Positions 5,850-12,359 of a stretch of 12,359 nucleotides of DNA are shown one piece after another (within the stretch, counting starts at the first letter, position 1; each line of letters starts with the position of its first letter). The notes beneath the pieces are model-generated. The model did no database searches, was not told the origin of the DNA, and worked only from the letters and a program-made list of their open reading frames with translations. The position numbers and the translations under genes are program-made. Origin of the DNA: Planctomycetota bacterium (GTDB lineage: Bacteria; Planctomycetota; GCA-002687715; DRQF01); NCBI GenBank assembly GCA_015485455.1, contig WFTN01000451.1, positions 1 through 12,359 of the forward strand, given 5' to 3'.

Positions 5850-6595
5850 GGGTGTACTCCATTCAATCTGGCAGCACTTACGCGCAGCTTAAGGCCATAG
5901 TGAATCAATCCAAGAAGGCAGGCCCATTGAATTCCTCTGAGGCCAAAGAGAATCTCATAGTCCTTAAGGAAGTCGCAGAGAAAACGAAACCCCAGATAGG
6001 AAAACATGAAGAGGCTGAAGAGCTGTCCCTCAAAGTAGGGGTGATTCTTCCTCTTGTGGATCGCCCATGCCAAGAAGAGCAAGAACAGAATCTCATAGAG
6101 GGGTGTGGGGTGGCGAAAGCCGTCACCGAAGTCGACACCCCATGGAAGTTGGGTGTGAACACCCACTGTGTCGTCCGTCACCCCACTTAAGAAACAACCG
6201 ATCCTGCCGATGGCAATGGCGACACACAGGGGGATGGCAAAAAGATCGCCGGTGGATTGTTTGATGCCGTAGTACTTCTTGACAGCTTCGACACAGAGGA
6301 GCCCTCCCAAGAGACCTCCGACAATGGTCTTACCACCCATGATGAACACAGGGTCGTGCCAATGGGAAGCGAGTCGTGAAGGGGAAGACAAGTGGTGGAG
6401 AAGCTTGGAGCCGATGGCACCGCCGATGGCGGCCGACAAAATGATCGTCCAGCGTGTGGACGGCCGGACGATGTCACCGGCGTTTTTTCTTCCCCATGAG
6501 TAGGTGCGAAAGCCAATGAAGTAGGCCAATGCCTCAAAGACGACATGGGCGTTGAGCGCCAGGGGGCCGAGATAGATCACGACTGGGAAGCTCAT
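5846..6595 (-). CDS. Lgt-like (prolipoprotein diacylglyceryl transferase family) membrane protein, divergent
   Basis: A 249-residue polytopic membrane protein with the Lgt fold signature. It contains GGKTIVGGLLGG (87-98), GRIGCFLSG (130-138), LPWGVDFGDG (150-159), RHPTPLYE (161-168) and FRFLCDF (203-209). Alignment by eye to E. coli Lgt keeps R143 (R131 here) and R239 (R204), with E243 as D208. Essential H103 becomes V92, N146 becomes C134, E151 becomes V139, and Y26 is probably E21. Known Lgt transfers diacylglyceryl from phosphatidylglycerol to the lipobox Cys. With these losses this is likely a paralogue with another reaction or a binding role. It is the first gene of the operon; AGGAG precedes the ATG by 10 bases, and its stop overlaps the radical SAM start (ATGA). 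The housekeeping lgt should be elsewhere, since the window itself encodes a lipoprotein. Confidence 0.83.
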   Translation of the reverse strand: MSFPVVIYLGPLALNAHVVFEALAYFIGFRTYSWGRKNAGDIVRPSTRWTIILSAAIGGAIGSKLLHHLSSPSRLASHWHDPVFIMGGKTIVGGLLGGLLCVEAVKKYYGIKQSTGDLFAIPLCVAIAIGRIGCFLSGVTDDTVGVHTQLPWGVDFGDGFRHPTPLYEILFLLFLAWAIHKRKNHPYFEGQLFSLFMFSYLGFRFLCDFLKDYEILFGLRGIQWACLLGLIHYGLKLRVSAARLNGVHP

Positions 6596-6673
6596 AGGCT
6601 GCGGGCTCCTGTGGTCCCTCGACGGAATGATCTGAACTGTCCAGATTGTTGTGCTCTGTTCTTCATTACCAGA

Positions 6674-6701
6674 AGAATACGACTTTCTTGGAGATTGTCA
6701 G
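6674..6701 (-). promoter_or_regulatory. Candidate promoter of the Lgt-like/radical SAM operon
   Basis: Read on the minus strand, CTGACA (6696-6701, 5/6 match) is followed after 16 bases by TATTCT (6674-6679, 4/6 match). It would start transcription near 6667 and give a leader of about 70 bases before the ATG at 6595. It lies in the 174-base gap after the aminopeptidase gene and suggests the operon has its own promoter. Box match only. Confidence 0.4.
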
Positions 6702-6769
6702 TCCTATTGATTTTTATGATTGCAATAAGTGGAGCTTATTGGGGCGACACCCTGAATTTGGGTCTTGTG

Positions 6770-9451
6770 TCAGCCACCCACTGATGCTCCCGTGCTTATT
6801 CTGACTGCTATTGTCCGTTTGAGGTGATAGAGAGGGACTTGGACTTTACGACGGATGTCGGCAGGAATGCTCTTCTGTCCCAAGAAACGCTTGATGGTGT
6901 GGGCGCTCGCTGAACTCAAGCGGCTCTTGATGACCGCGTTGCTCCAAGCAGCTAAGAAGAATATCTTGCGGTTGGCTTTTATCCACTCCAGGCGATCGAG
7001 AGCGTCTTCCAAGAATGTATTGGTCAGGAAGGCCTGCTCCGATGCGAAGAAAATAGCGGCTCCGTCTTGGACCCATCGCTCAGGCAGATCTTTGTCTTCA
7101 AAGAACCTCCGATACATTTCGGCTTTGCTCTCTGAGGTGCCCCGGGCGCATTCCACCAAGAAAATGCGTCGTCTTGCTTCGTCGCCGGATTCGTTGGCAG
7201 ACATCATGTCCAAGAGGGAATCAGCCCGGGAATCCCCCAGTAACATAAGCCGTGTGATGGCGTTCCATCGATCACGACTCGAGACTTTTAGCCCTCCGCC
7301 GTCGTAGCTGCCTTCTGCCAAACTCACAAGTTTCTCCAAGCCGTTCTTGGACCTGGCGAAACTGATGAATTGCCGGAGTAGGAGGAGCCGCGTTCCTTTC
7401 TGATACATTTTGCCTTCCACGGCATTGGTCAAGCTATCTTCGATACTCTGGGATGCGGTCTGGCGTTCTTCATCGTTTAGATAGCGGGAGATGATGGTTT
7501 GCAATCGTCCTAGCACTAAGCTCAAGAGCCTTTGGTCTGTTTCGGTGAACAGATGTTCATGGGCGAATGACACAAAGGTGGCGGGATCCAGTTTGTTGTT
7601 TTCGACTGCACTCCAAAGACTTTCCCAGAGCATTGCTCGCAATAGCTGATCTTGAAAGGCAGAGAAGTTTTCCAATACGAATCGGCGGGAATTCTGGTCC
7701 AGCTCGAATCGAGCGTAGGCTCTGTTCTTGAAGTTGGCGAAGCTGAAGCTCTTTGCACTTTCGATGTCTGCGACAACAACTTGATCACCCGTGAAGCTCT
7801 GTTTCTGCGAGACGATCTTTCCTTCGTCATTGAACCAGCAGGCCTCAAGGGCAAGGGGCCAAGAACGATCAGCTCCCGATGATGCCTGCTGTTTGATGAC
7901 AAGCCGCGATTTGCCATCTCTTTCCCGCATCAATGCACTCACAACGGTGGGGGCCCCACCTCGTTCGATCCAGATTTTCCCAAAGGCCTTCAAGGAACCA
8001 CGCCCCTTTCCCCATGCGTCTTCTAAGGCAACCCTAAGATCCTCCCATGAACCATTGGTGAAAGAGTGCCGGTCTAAGAAGAGTCTCGAGCCTTCTTGAA
8101 AGGCGTCTGAACCAATCATGTATTCTAAGGCGCGCAGTACGGCTGGCCCTTTGCGATAGATGATTGGGCCATAATTGGACTTCGCGTCATCCATATTGGC
8201 GAGTGGTTGGCGCATGGGTGCCGAGCCTTCAGTCACATCGGTTTCCAAAGCGCTGGGATAGTTTCTCAAGAAGAAGGCTGTTTCATGGTCAACGTCTTGA
8301 ATGAGAGTTTCCAATGTCTTGTGGGCCATGAAGGTGGCGTAACCTTCTTTCAGCCAAACGTCATCGAACCAAGGCATGGTCACCAAGTCGCCAAACCACA
8401 TGTGGGCAGTCTCGTGGGCGATGAGATCAGCTCGTCGCGCTTTCCTCAATTTTGACACGGAGCTGCGGAACAACATGGGGTCTTCGCCATAGAAGATGCA
8501 GCCCGGATGCTCCATTCCGGAAAAGGGAAAATCAGGCACGCAGACAAACTCAAACTTTGAGAAGGGATAGTCAATACCGAACCAGTTTTCTAAGAATTCG
8601 CAAGCCTGTTGGTGGAGTCTGAAAATATCTGAGGCATGAGTCTCCATTAGTTTTTTTTGGCTCTTGCGTCCGAAAAAGGACATGGGACGTCCGTTGCCGG
8701 TCGATTGAATCTCGTGGAAGTGTCCAATGGCAAATGCGAATAAGTAGGTTGAGATGGGCTTGGTTCTGGCGAAGCTGTACTTGTCTCCCGTACGTGGGCT
8801 CTCGTCGTCGGGGGCTGTGATGGAGATACGAGCACCGTTGCTTACGACCGTTCGAGGGGTCGAGCCACGAGGCACTGCCGGCAAAGAAACATGAAGTTCG
8901 AAGGTGGCCTTGAGGTCTGGTTGGTCGAAACATGGGAAGACTCGGTGAGCATCGGCAGGCACGTTGAGTGTGTAGAGGTAGGTACTGCCATCGTCCTTAT
9001 CTTCCACCCGAATGATGCCCTCGCCAGCGGCACCGATGCCAGCCGTGTAGTCAATTTCGATTCGGTTTCTGCCGTCGATGAGATAGAGATAATCGATCTC
9101 CAAGTGATTCGCCACTTGGTTGATTGCTATGGTTGCGCCGTTTACCTGGATGCGCTCGACGGTTTTCCCGCGAAAGTCAATCATGAGAGGGGCATGTGGT
9201 TCCCGAAGGGAGAAGTCCATCGCACAGGTGCCCTGAAACTTGTCTTTCTTAGGGTCAATGATGAGGTCTAATTTGTAGGACAAGTGACTGATTCGGCCGG
9301 CCCGGTCGTGGGCCAACTCCTCCGAGATCCCCTCGGCCTTCAGGCGTGCTTGCATTTCAGGGCTCAGCACGAGGGGTGGATGGTGGACGCAGCCCACCAA
9401 ACTCAGCGTGACCAGGAGCAATAGAATTGAGTTAATTGTCATCTGCGTCAT
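6770..9451 (-). CDS. M1-family zinc aminopeptidase, predicted lipoprotein
   Basis: An 893-residue protein. Residues 1-21 are a lipoprotein signal (SILLLLVTLSLVGC, lipobox Cys21), so it is probably anchored in the membrane facing the periplasm or outside. An M1 N-terminal beta domain spans about 45-245 (FDQPDLKATF at 175-184). The catalytic domain has the exopeptidase motif as GMEHPG (312-317, usually GAMEN), the zinc site HETAH-x18-E (H346, H350, E369) in HETAHMWFGDLVTMPWFDDVW, and the likely catalytic Tyr432 in IIYRKG. From about 560 a long helical C-terminal domain resembles the ERAP1_C-like region of Streptomyces lividans-type PepN. Role: removal of N-terminal residues from peptides, probably for scavenging or turnover of envelope peptides. 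GAGG lies 7 bases before the ATG. It is transcribed divergently from efp. Specificity cannot be read from the sequence. Confidence 0.92.
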   Translation of the reverse strand: MTQMTINSILLLLVTLSLVGCVHHPPLVLSPEMQARLKAEGISEELAHDRAGRISHLSYKLDLIIDPKKDKFQGTCAMDFSLREPHAPLMIDFRGKTVERIQVNGATIAINQVANHLEIDYLYLIDGRNRIEIDYTAGIGAAGEGIIRVEDKDDGSTYLYTLNVPADAHRVFPCFDQPDLKATFELHVSLPAVPRGSTPRTVVSNGARISITAPDDESPRTGDKYSFARTKPISTYLFAFAIGHFHEIQSTGNGRPMSFFGRKSQKKLMETHASDIFRLHQQACEFLENWFGIDYPFSKFEFVCVPDFPFSGMEHPGCIFYGEDPMLFRSSVSKLRKARRADLIAHETAHMWFGDLVTMPWFDDVWLKEGYATFMAHKTLETLIQDVDHETAFFLRNYPSALETDVTEGSAPMRQPLANMDDAKSNYGPIIYRKGPAVLRALEYMIGSDAFQEGSRLFLDRHSFTNGSWEDLRVALEDAWGKGRGSLKAFGKIWIERGGAPTVVSALMRERDGKSRLVIKQQASSGADRSWPLALEACWFNDEGKIVSQKQSFTGDQVVVADIESAKSFSFANFKNRAYARFELDQNSRRFVLENFSAFQDQLLRAMLWESLWSAVENNKLDPATFVSFAHEHLFTETDQRLLSLVLGRLQTIISRYLNDEERQTASQSIEDSLTNAVEGKMYQKGTRLLLLRQFISFARSKNGLEKLVSLAEGSYDGGGLKVSSRDRWNAITRLMLLGDSRADSLLDMMSANESGDEARRRIFLVECARGTSESKAEMYRRFFEDKDLPERWVQDGAAIFFASEQAFLTNTFLEDALDRLEWIKANRKIFFLAAWSNAVIKSRLSSASAHTIKRFLGQKSIPADIRRKVQVPLYHLKRTIAVRISTGASVGG

Positions 9452-9584
9452 GAATGTGCCTCTATATCAGCTCAGGGAATCTAACCCGCAATCCTCGGAA
9501 GACGTCCAGTTCTGGGTCTGTCCTCTGTCTCACAGCTCTATTTCTACCTGAAATCCAACATTTTGGGTGCGTTGCTCCAGGTGG

Positions 9585-9613
9585 CTGAACAAGTTAACCT
9601 CCTGACCTATAAA
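9585..9613 (+). promoter_or_regulatory. Possible promoter of efp
   Basis: A -10-like TATAAA (9608-9613, 5/6 match) lies 17 bases after a weak CTGAAC (9585-9590, 3/6). The predicted start near 9620 would leave a leader of about 15 bases, just enough for the ribosome site. Weak evidence. Confidence 0.28.
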
Positions 9614-9622
9614 TTGATAACC

Positions 9623-9628
9623 AAGGAG
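9623..9628 (+). promoter_or_regulatory. Shine-Dalgarno that fixes the efp start
   Basis: AAGGAG lies 6 bases before the ATG at 9635. The frame is open further upstream to a TTG at 9563, but that extension has no ribosome site, and EF-P proteins begin at MGRRATEIRKG. The ATG is therefore the start. Confidence 0.8.
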
Positions 9629-9634
9629 TGTTCT

Positions 9635-10207
9635 ATGGGACGCCGCGCTACCGAAATCCGCAAGGGAAATGTTCTCGATATCGACAATGATCTTTGGCAA
9701 GTCGTGAAATATCACCATCATACACCCGGGAACTTGCGGGCTATCATCACGATGAAATGCAAGAGTCTGTCTACCGGTGGTTGGAAGCACATTCGCGCTG
9801 GTAGTGGGGATTCCTTCGAAGTTGCGTTTCTAGAGACACGCAAGTGTCAGTATCTCTACAAGGATGAAGGGTCTGGGGCCTTTGTCTTCATGGACCAGAA
9901 GAACTACGAACAGTATGAGTTGCAGGCTGACGTGGTTGGCGAAGACATGCCCTATGTCGCCGAGAACTATGAGTGTAACTTGACCTTTCACGGTGAAAGT
10001 GCCGTATCTCTCGACTTGCCGGGGCATGTGAGTTTGACTGTGATTGAGTCCGAGCCCGCCGCCAAAGGCAATACTGTCTCCAACCTTTTCAAGAGAGCCG
10101 TGGTGGAGACTGGACTTGAAATCAAAGTGCCTCTTCATATCGCTGTTGGCGAAAAAGTGAAGATTTCAACGGAGACCGGCGAATTCCAAGGGCGCTCCAA
10201 AGACTAA
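9635..10207 (+). CDS. efp: Translation elongation factor P, with Asn at the tip position
   Basis: A 190-residue protein of the usual EF-P length. Domain I (KOW-like, about 1-65) begins MGRRATEIRKGNVLDIDNDL. The OB-fold domains II and III follow, with FMDQKNYEQYEL (86-97) and the C-terminal stretch KGNTVSNLFKRAVVETGLEI-x-VPLHI and TGEFQGR. EF-P binds between the P and E sites and rescues ribosomes stalled on consecutive prolines. The loop that reaches the peptidyl-transferase centre reads HTPGNLRA, so residue 33 is Asn where E. coli has Lys34 (lysylated by EpmA) and Pseudomonas has Arg32 (rhamnosylated by EarP). Neither enzyme could modify Asn, and no modification gene is present in the window. 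It is divergent from the aminopeptidase and convergent with the kinase gene, so it is probably monocistronic. Confidence 0.95.
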   Translation: MGRRATEIRKGNVLDIDNDLWQVVKYHHHTPGNLRAIITMKCKSLSTGGWKHIRAGSGDSFEVAFLETRKCQYLYKDEGSGAFVFMDQKNYEQYELQADVVGEDMPYVAENYECNLTFHGESAVSLDLPGHVSLTVIESEPAAKGNTVSNLFKRAVVETGLEIKVPLHIAVGEKVKISTETGEFQGRSKD

Positions 10208-10242
10208 TCCTGTGCCAATGTGAATGAGAGAATCCCTGTCAA

Positions 10243-12159
10243 TCATCCCATGATCTGGTTGACAACCTCGATCACCTGTTCGACGTGGAAGGGCTTTTGC
10301 AAAAATGCGGCCAGCCCTTTGCCGACGAAACGGGTGGTGATCTCTTGTTCGTTGTAACCACTCATGATGACGACGCGGGCGTTTGATTTCATTGATCTGA
10401 TCCGTCGAAATGCTTCTTCTCCTCCCATGTGAGGCATGGTCAGATCAAGGAAGATGATGTCGAATTGATTATTGTCTTTTTCGAATAGGGCAACTCCGTG
10501 GGTACCATCATTGGCTGCGACGACCTCCAAACCACAGGACTGGAGAATGCGTTTCAGGACGGCGCAAACCGTTTCGTCGTCATCAACGATGAGAACCTTT
10601 CCGTCGAATTTTGCTCGGCTTCGATGCCCATTTGAGTTGTCCTCGGGTGTTGCCACCTGGTCTATGGCGGCGGGGAGGAGGATCTTAAAAGCTGTGCCCC
10701 GGCCGACCTCACTGTAGACACGAATTGTGCCGCCATGACCATTCACGATCCCCAAGGTCGCTGCCAGCCCCAAGCCTCGGCCCGTGAATTTGGTCGAGAA
10801 GAAGGGGTCGAATATCTTGGCGCGGGTGGTTTCGTCCATGCCAATTCCTGTATCCGTAACCTCGATAAAAACGTAAGGGCCGGGTTTCAGATTCTGATCC
10901 ATATAGATACCACCTAGGTAGTTGGCATCGGCTTCTACTAAGCCACTGGTGATACTGATAACGCCACTCTTGTCGCCAATGGCATCAGAGGCGTTGGTGA
11001 TGAGGTTCATCACAACTTGTCGAATTTGGGTTCCATCCGCAGTGATGGGGGGGAGGTCGGGGGCAAGATCGAGTTTGAGGATGGCTGTTTTGGAGACAAC
11101 AGTTTCCAACAAGTGAGCCATTTCGTTGATGAGGAGGTTCACATCTAGAGTCTTGACCACAAAACGACCCTTGCCAGAATAGGCAAGTAGTTGCTTGGTG
11201 AGGTCCGCGGCTCGGTTGGCTGCTGATTCGATGGTTTCAACCATAGAGATGACCGGCGATTCCGCTGGTAGGTCCCTCAGAACAAGCCCGGCATTGCCTA
11301 GTATGCCCACAAGAAGATTGTTGAAGTCGTGGGCGATGCCACCAGCCAATACTGCCAAGCTCTCCATCTTTTGTGTGTTCTGAAGACGCGCTTCCATGGC
11401 GATTTTTTCTGCCGCTTCCTTTTTTCGTTGAGTGATGTCGACGAATAGCCCACGGAGCTGAAGCCCGTCTGAGCTTGTTCTTACCACGTTGACAGTGTCG
11501 CGAATCCAAACGATACGCCCATCCGCAGCGATCATGCGGTATTCGAATTCGTGGTTTTTTTCGTTTTGTGTATGCAGCGTACAGAACTTGACGGCTTCGG
11601 AACGGTCATCTTCGTGGACGTGGTCCTTCCAGAAACTACCGTCGTGCAGCCAATGCTCGACTGGGTAGCCAAGTAGGTTCTCGACGTTCTTACTGATGTA
11701 GGTGAACTGAAAAGTGCTGCCGTTTGCTTCCCAGGCGACGGCGTCCAAGGACTCGATCAGCTGGGTCAACATCCGCCCGGACGATTGCACCGCGGATATG
11801 TCGTGAATGGTTGTCAGGATGTAAGGATCGCCTTGAATTCGGATCGATACCGAATTCCATTCGGCATCAAAGATCGCACCATTTCTCTTAATGGATGCGC
11901 GGATCTCCGTCACTTCCGAGCCTTCCGTCATCGGTTCACGGAGACAAATCTCTCGGTCGGCGTGTTGGGCTGAATCAAGGTCTTGCGCCTTGAAGGTTTG
12001 GATATTCTCCCCCAGAATGTTGGACTTCACACAGTCGAAAAGTCCAATGAGCATGGGGTTGGCGTGGACGATCGTTCCCTTTGGGTTCGCCATGACAACA
12101 GCTACAGGGACCAAGTCCAGGGATGCGCAGAACGCGTCAAGTCCAACGTGAATCTTCAT
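10243..12159 (-). CDS. Cytosolic hybrid histidine kinase (PAS-PAS-HisKA-HATPase-REC)
   Basis: A 638-residue protein with no signal peptide or membrane segment. Domains in order: PAS (about 10-122, with MANPKGTIVHANP), a PAS_3-type PAS plus PAC segment (about 132-245, ending VDITQRKKEA), HisKA with the phospho-accepting H277 in GGIAHDFNN, and an HATPase. The HATPase has an N box NLITNASDAIG (385-395), G1 DTGIG (436-440), F box FDPFFSTKF and G2 GRGLGLA (460-466). A C-terminal receiver has the acid pair D526/D527, phospho-acceptor D572 (FLDLTMP), S600 and K622. The HDFNN kinase subtype is common in orphan hybrids. It should sense an intracellular signal through the PAS domains and relay phosphate H277 to D572. 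No separate regulator or phosphotransfer gene is adjacent, so its output is unknown. GGTGG sits 6 bases before the ATG. Its stop is 35 bases from the convergent efp stop. Confidence 0.93.
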   Translation of the reverse strand: MKIHVGLDAFCASLDLVPVAVVMANPKGTIVHANPMLIGLFDCVKSNILGENIQTFKAQDLDSAQHADREICLREPMTEGSEVTEIRASIKRNGAIFDAEWNSVSIRIQGDPYILTTIHDISAVQSSGRMLTQLIESLDAVAWEANGSTFQFTYISKNVENLLGYPVEHWLHDGSFWKDHVHEDDRSEAVKFCTLHTQNEKNHEFEYRMIAADGRIVWIRDTVNVVRTSSDGLQLRGLFVDITQRKKEAAEKIAMEARLQNTQKMESLAVLAGGIAHDFNNLLVGILGNAGLVLRDLPAESPVISMVETIESAANRAADLTKQLLAYSGKGRFVVKTLDVNLLINEMAHLLETVVSKTAILKLDLAPDLPPITADGTQIRQVVMNLITNASDAIGDKSGVISITSGLVEADANYLGGIYMDQNLKPGPYVFIEVTDTGIGMDETTRAKIFDPFFSTKFTGRGLGLAATLGIVNGHGGTIRVYSEVGRGTAFKILLPAAIDQVATPEDNSNGHRSRAKFDGKVLIVDDDETVCAVLKRILQSCGLEVVAANDGTHGVALFEKDNNQFDIIFLDLTMPHMGGEEAFRRIRSMKSNARVVIMSGYNEQEITTRFVGKGLAAFLQKPFHVEQVIEVVNQIMG

Positions 12160-12210
12160 CGAGTACCACCGGAATTAAGGAACGATCTCTAGTTCATCTC
12201 AAGACCGGTG

Positions 12211-12239
12211 AGAATACCAGAAGTCGATCCCCTTGTGAA
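12211..12239 (-). promoter_or_regulatory. Candidate promoter of the hybrid kinase gene
   Basis: On the minus strand, TTCACA (12234-12239, 5/6 match) and TATTCT (12211-12216, 4/6 match) are exactly 17 bases apart. Transcription would start near 12204, leaving a 45-base leader before the ATG at 12159. The same TATTCT box appears in the candidate promoter of the Lgt-like operon. Box match only. Confidence 0.42.
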
Positions 12240-12277
12240 TTCAGCAGTTCTATTCGATTCAAATTTCGGCGATTCGG

Positions 12278-12359
12278 CTACCTGTCCGAGGCAATGACCA
12301 CAAAGGTGTCAAAGGAAGTGACGGCATCAGCCTTCGTCCAAAGCCCCACGCCTCCGGCA
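12278..12359 (-). CDS. C-terminal end of an unidentified protein, possibly lectin-fold domain
   Basis: A minus-strand frame enters from the right edge and ends at TAG (12278-12280), giving 26 residues that begin AGGVGLWTKADAVTSFD. The GLWTKAD-x-VT-x-FD pattern resembles the closing strands of concanavalin-A-like or DUF1080-like domains in secreted proteins (AGKVGLWTKADS type endings, from memory). It stops 118 bases before the kinase start in the same direction. The identity of the whole gene cannot be given from so short a tail. Confidence 0.5.
   Translation of the reverse strand, partial: AGGVGLWTKADAVTSFDTFVVIASDR

Noticed and set aside
6723..6741. 7-bp A/T-rich hairpin (CAATAAG/CTTATTG) after the aminopeptidase gene, considered as a terminator
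   Set aside because: The stem is weak and no U-tract follows on the minus strand; it may be chance in an A/T-rich gap.
6855..7307. Plus-strand open frame of about 150 codons opposite the M1 aminopeptidase
   Set aside because: It is a shadow of the peptidase C-terminal domain with no start signal or recognisable motif.
9563..9634. Upstream extension of EF-P from a TTG start
   Set aside because: AAGGAG sits 6 bases before the ATG at 9635 and EF-P homologues begin there.
10238..10264. Imperfect hairpin ATCAT-CCC-ATGAT at the efp/kinase convergent junction, considered as a bidirectional terminator
   Set aside because: The stem is only 5 bp with a 3-base loop, lacks a T-run and overlaps the kinase stop codon.
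1..12359. Search for CRISPR arrays, transposases, tRNAs and phage genes
   Set aside because: No regularly spaced direct repeats, transposase motifs, cloverleaf sequences or phage-type proteins were seen by eye.

Overview
The window looks like chromosome from a Gram-negative bacterium of roughly 50% GC. It encodes a signal-peptide-bearing outer-membrane-type protein and a lipoprotein peptidase. Several genes recall lineages such as Planctomycetota, Verrucomicrobiota or Myxococcota: the EF-P with a TPGN tip, a bacilliredoxin, an Lgt paralogue beside an MJ0619-type radical SAM protein, and a GLWTKAD-type C-terminus. That placement is inference; nothing here fixes the taxon. I see no tRNA, rRNA, CRISPR array, insertion sequence or phage gene.

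Layout. At the left edge is the 5' part of a minus-strand outer-membrane barrel protein with a coiled-coil neck (1-797). A gene-free stretch with a strong hairpin follows, then a minus-strand bacilliredoxin (1157-1567). Divergent from it, a two-gene plus-strand operon encodes a CobW/G3E-type GTPase (1734-2651) and, with no spacer, a ureohydrolase of the agmatinase/arginase fold (2652-3692). A metallochaperone and its metalloenzyme client is the natural reading.

The centre (6595 down to 3745, minus strand) is a tight four-gene operon: a divergent Lgt-like membrane protein, a radical SAM protein of the MJ0619/tetraether-synthase type, and two small three-helix membrane proteins that are clearly paralogues of each other. 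The first three genes are joined by 4-bp ATGA overlaps, and a candidate promoter lies upstream of the first. This is the best candidate for an undescribed system. I infer modification of membrane lipids or of a lipid-linked substrate, because Lgt handles phospholipid and the radical SAM family includes an enzyme that joins lipid chains. The Lgt-like protein lacks several residues needed by true Lgt, so it is probably not the housekeeping enzyme.

To the right are a large lipoprotein M1 aminopeptidase (6770-9451, minus), then elongation factor P (9635-10207, plus) with Asn in place of the usual modified Lys or Arg at its tip. A soluble PAS-PAS-histidine kinase-receiver hybrid follows (10243-12159, minus). 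The last 82 bases hold the C-terminus of another minus-strand gene, probably a secreted or lectin-fold protein.

Motif assignments were made by eye. Promoters are matches to sigma-70-like boxes only and are low confidence.
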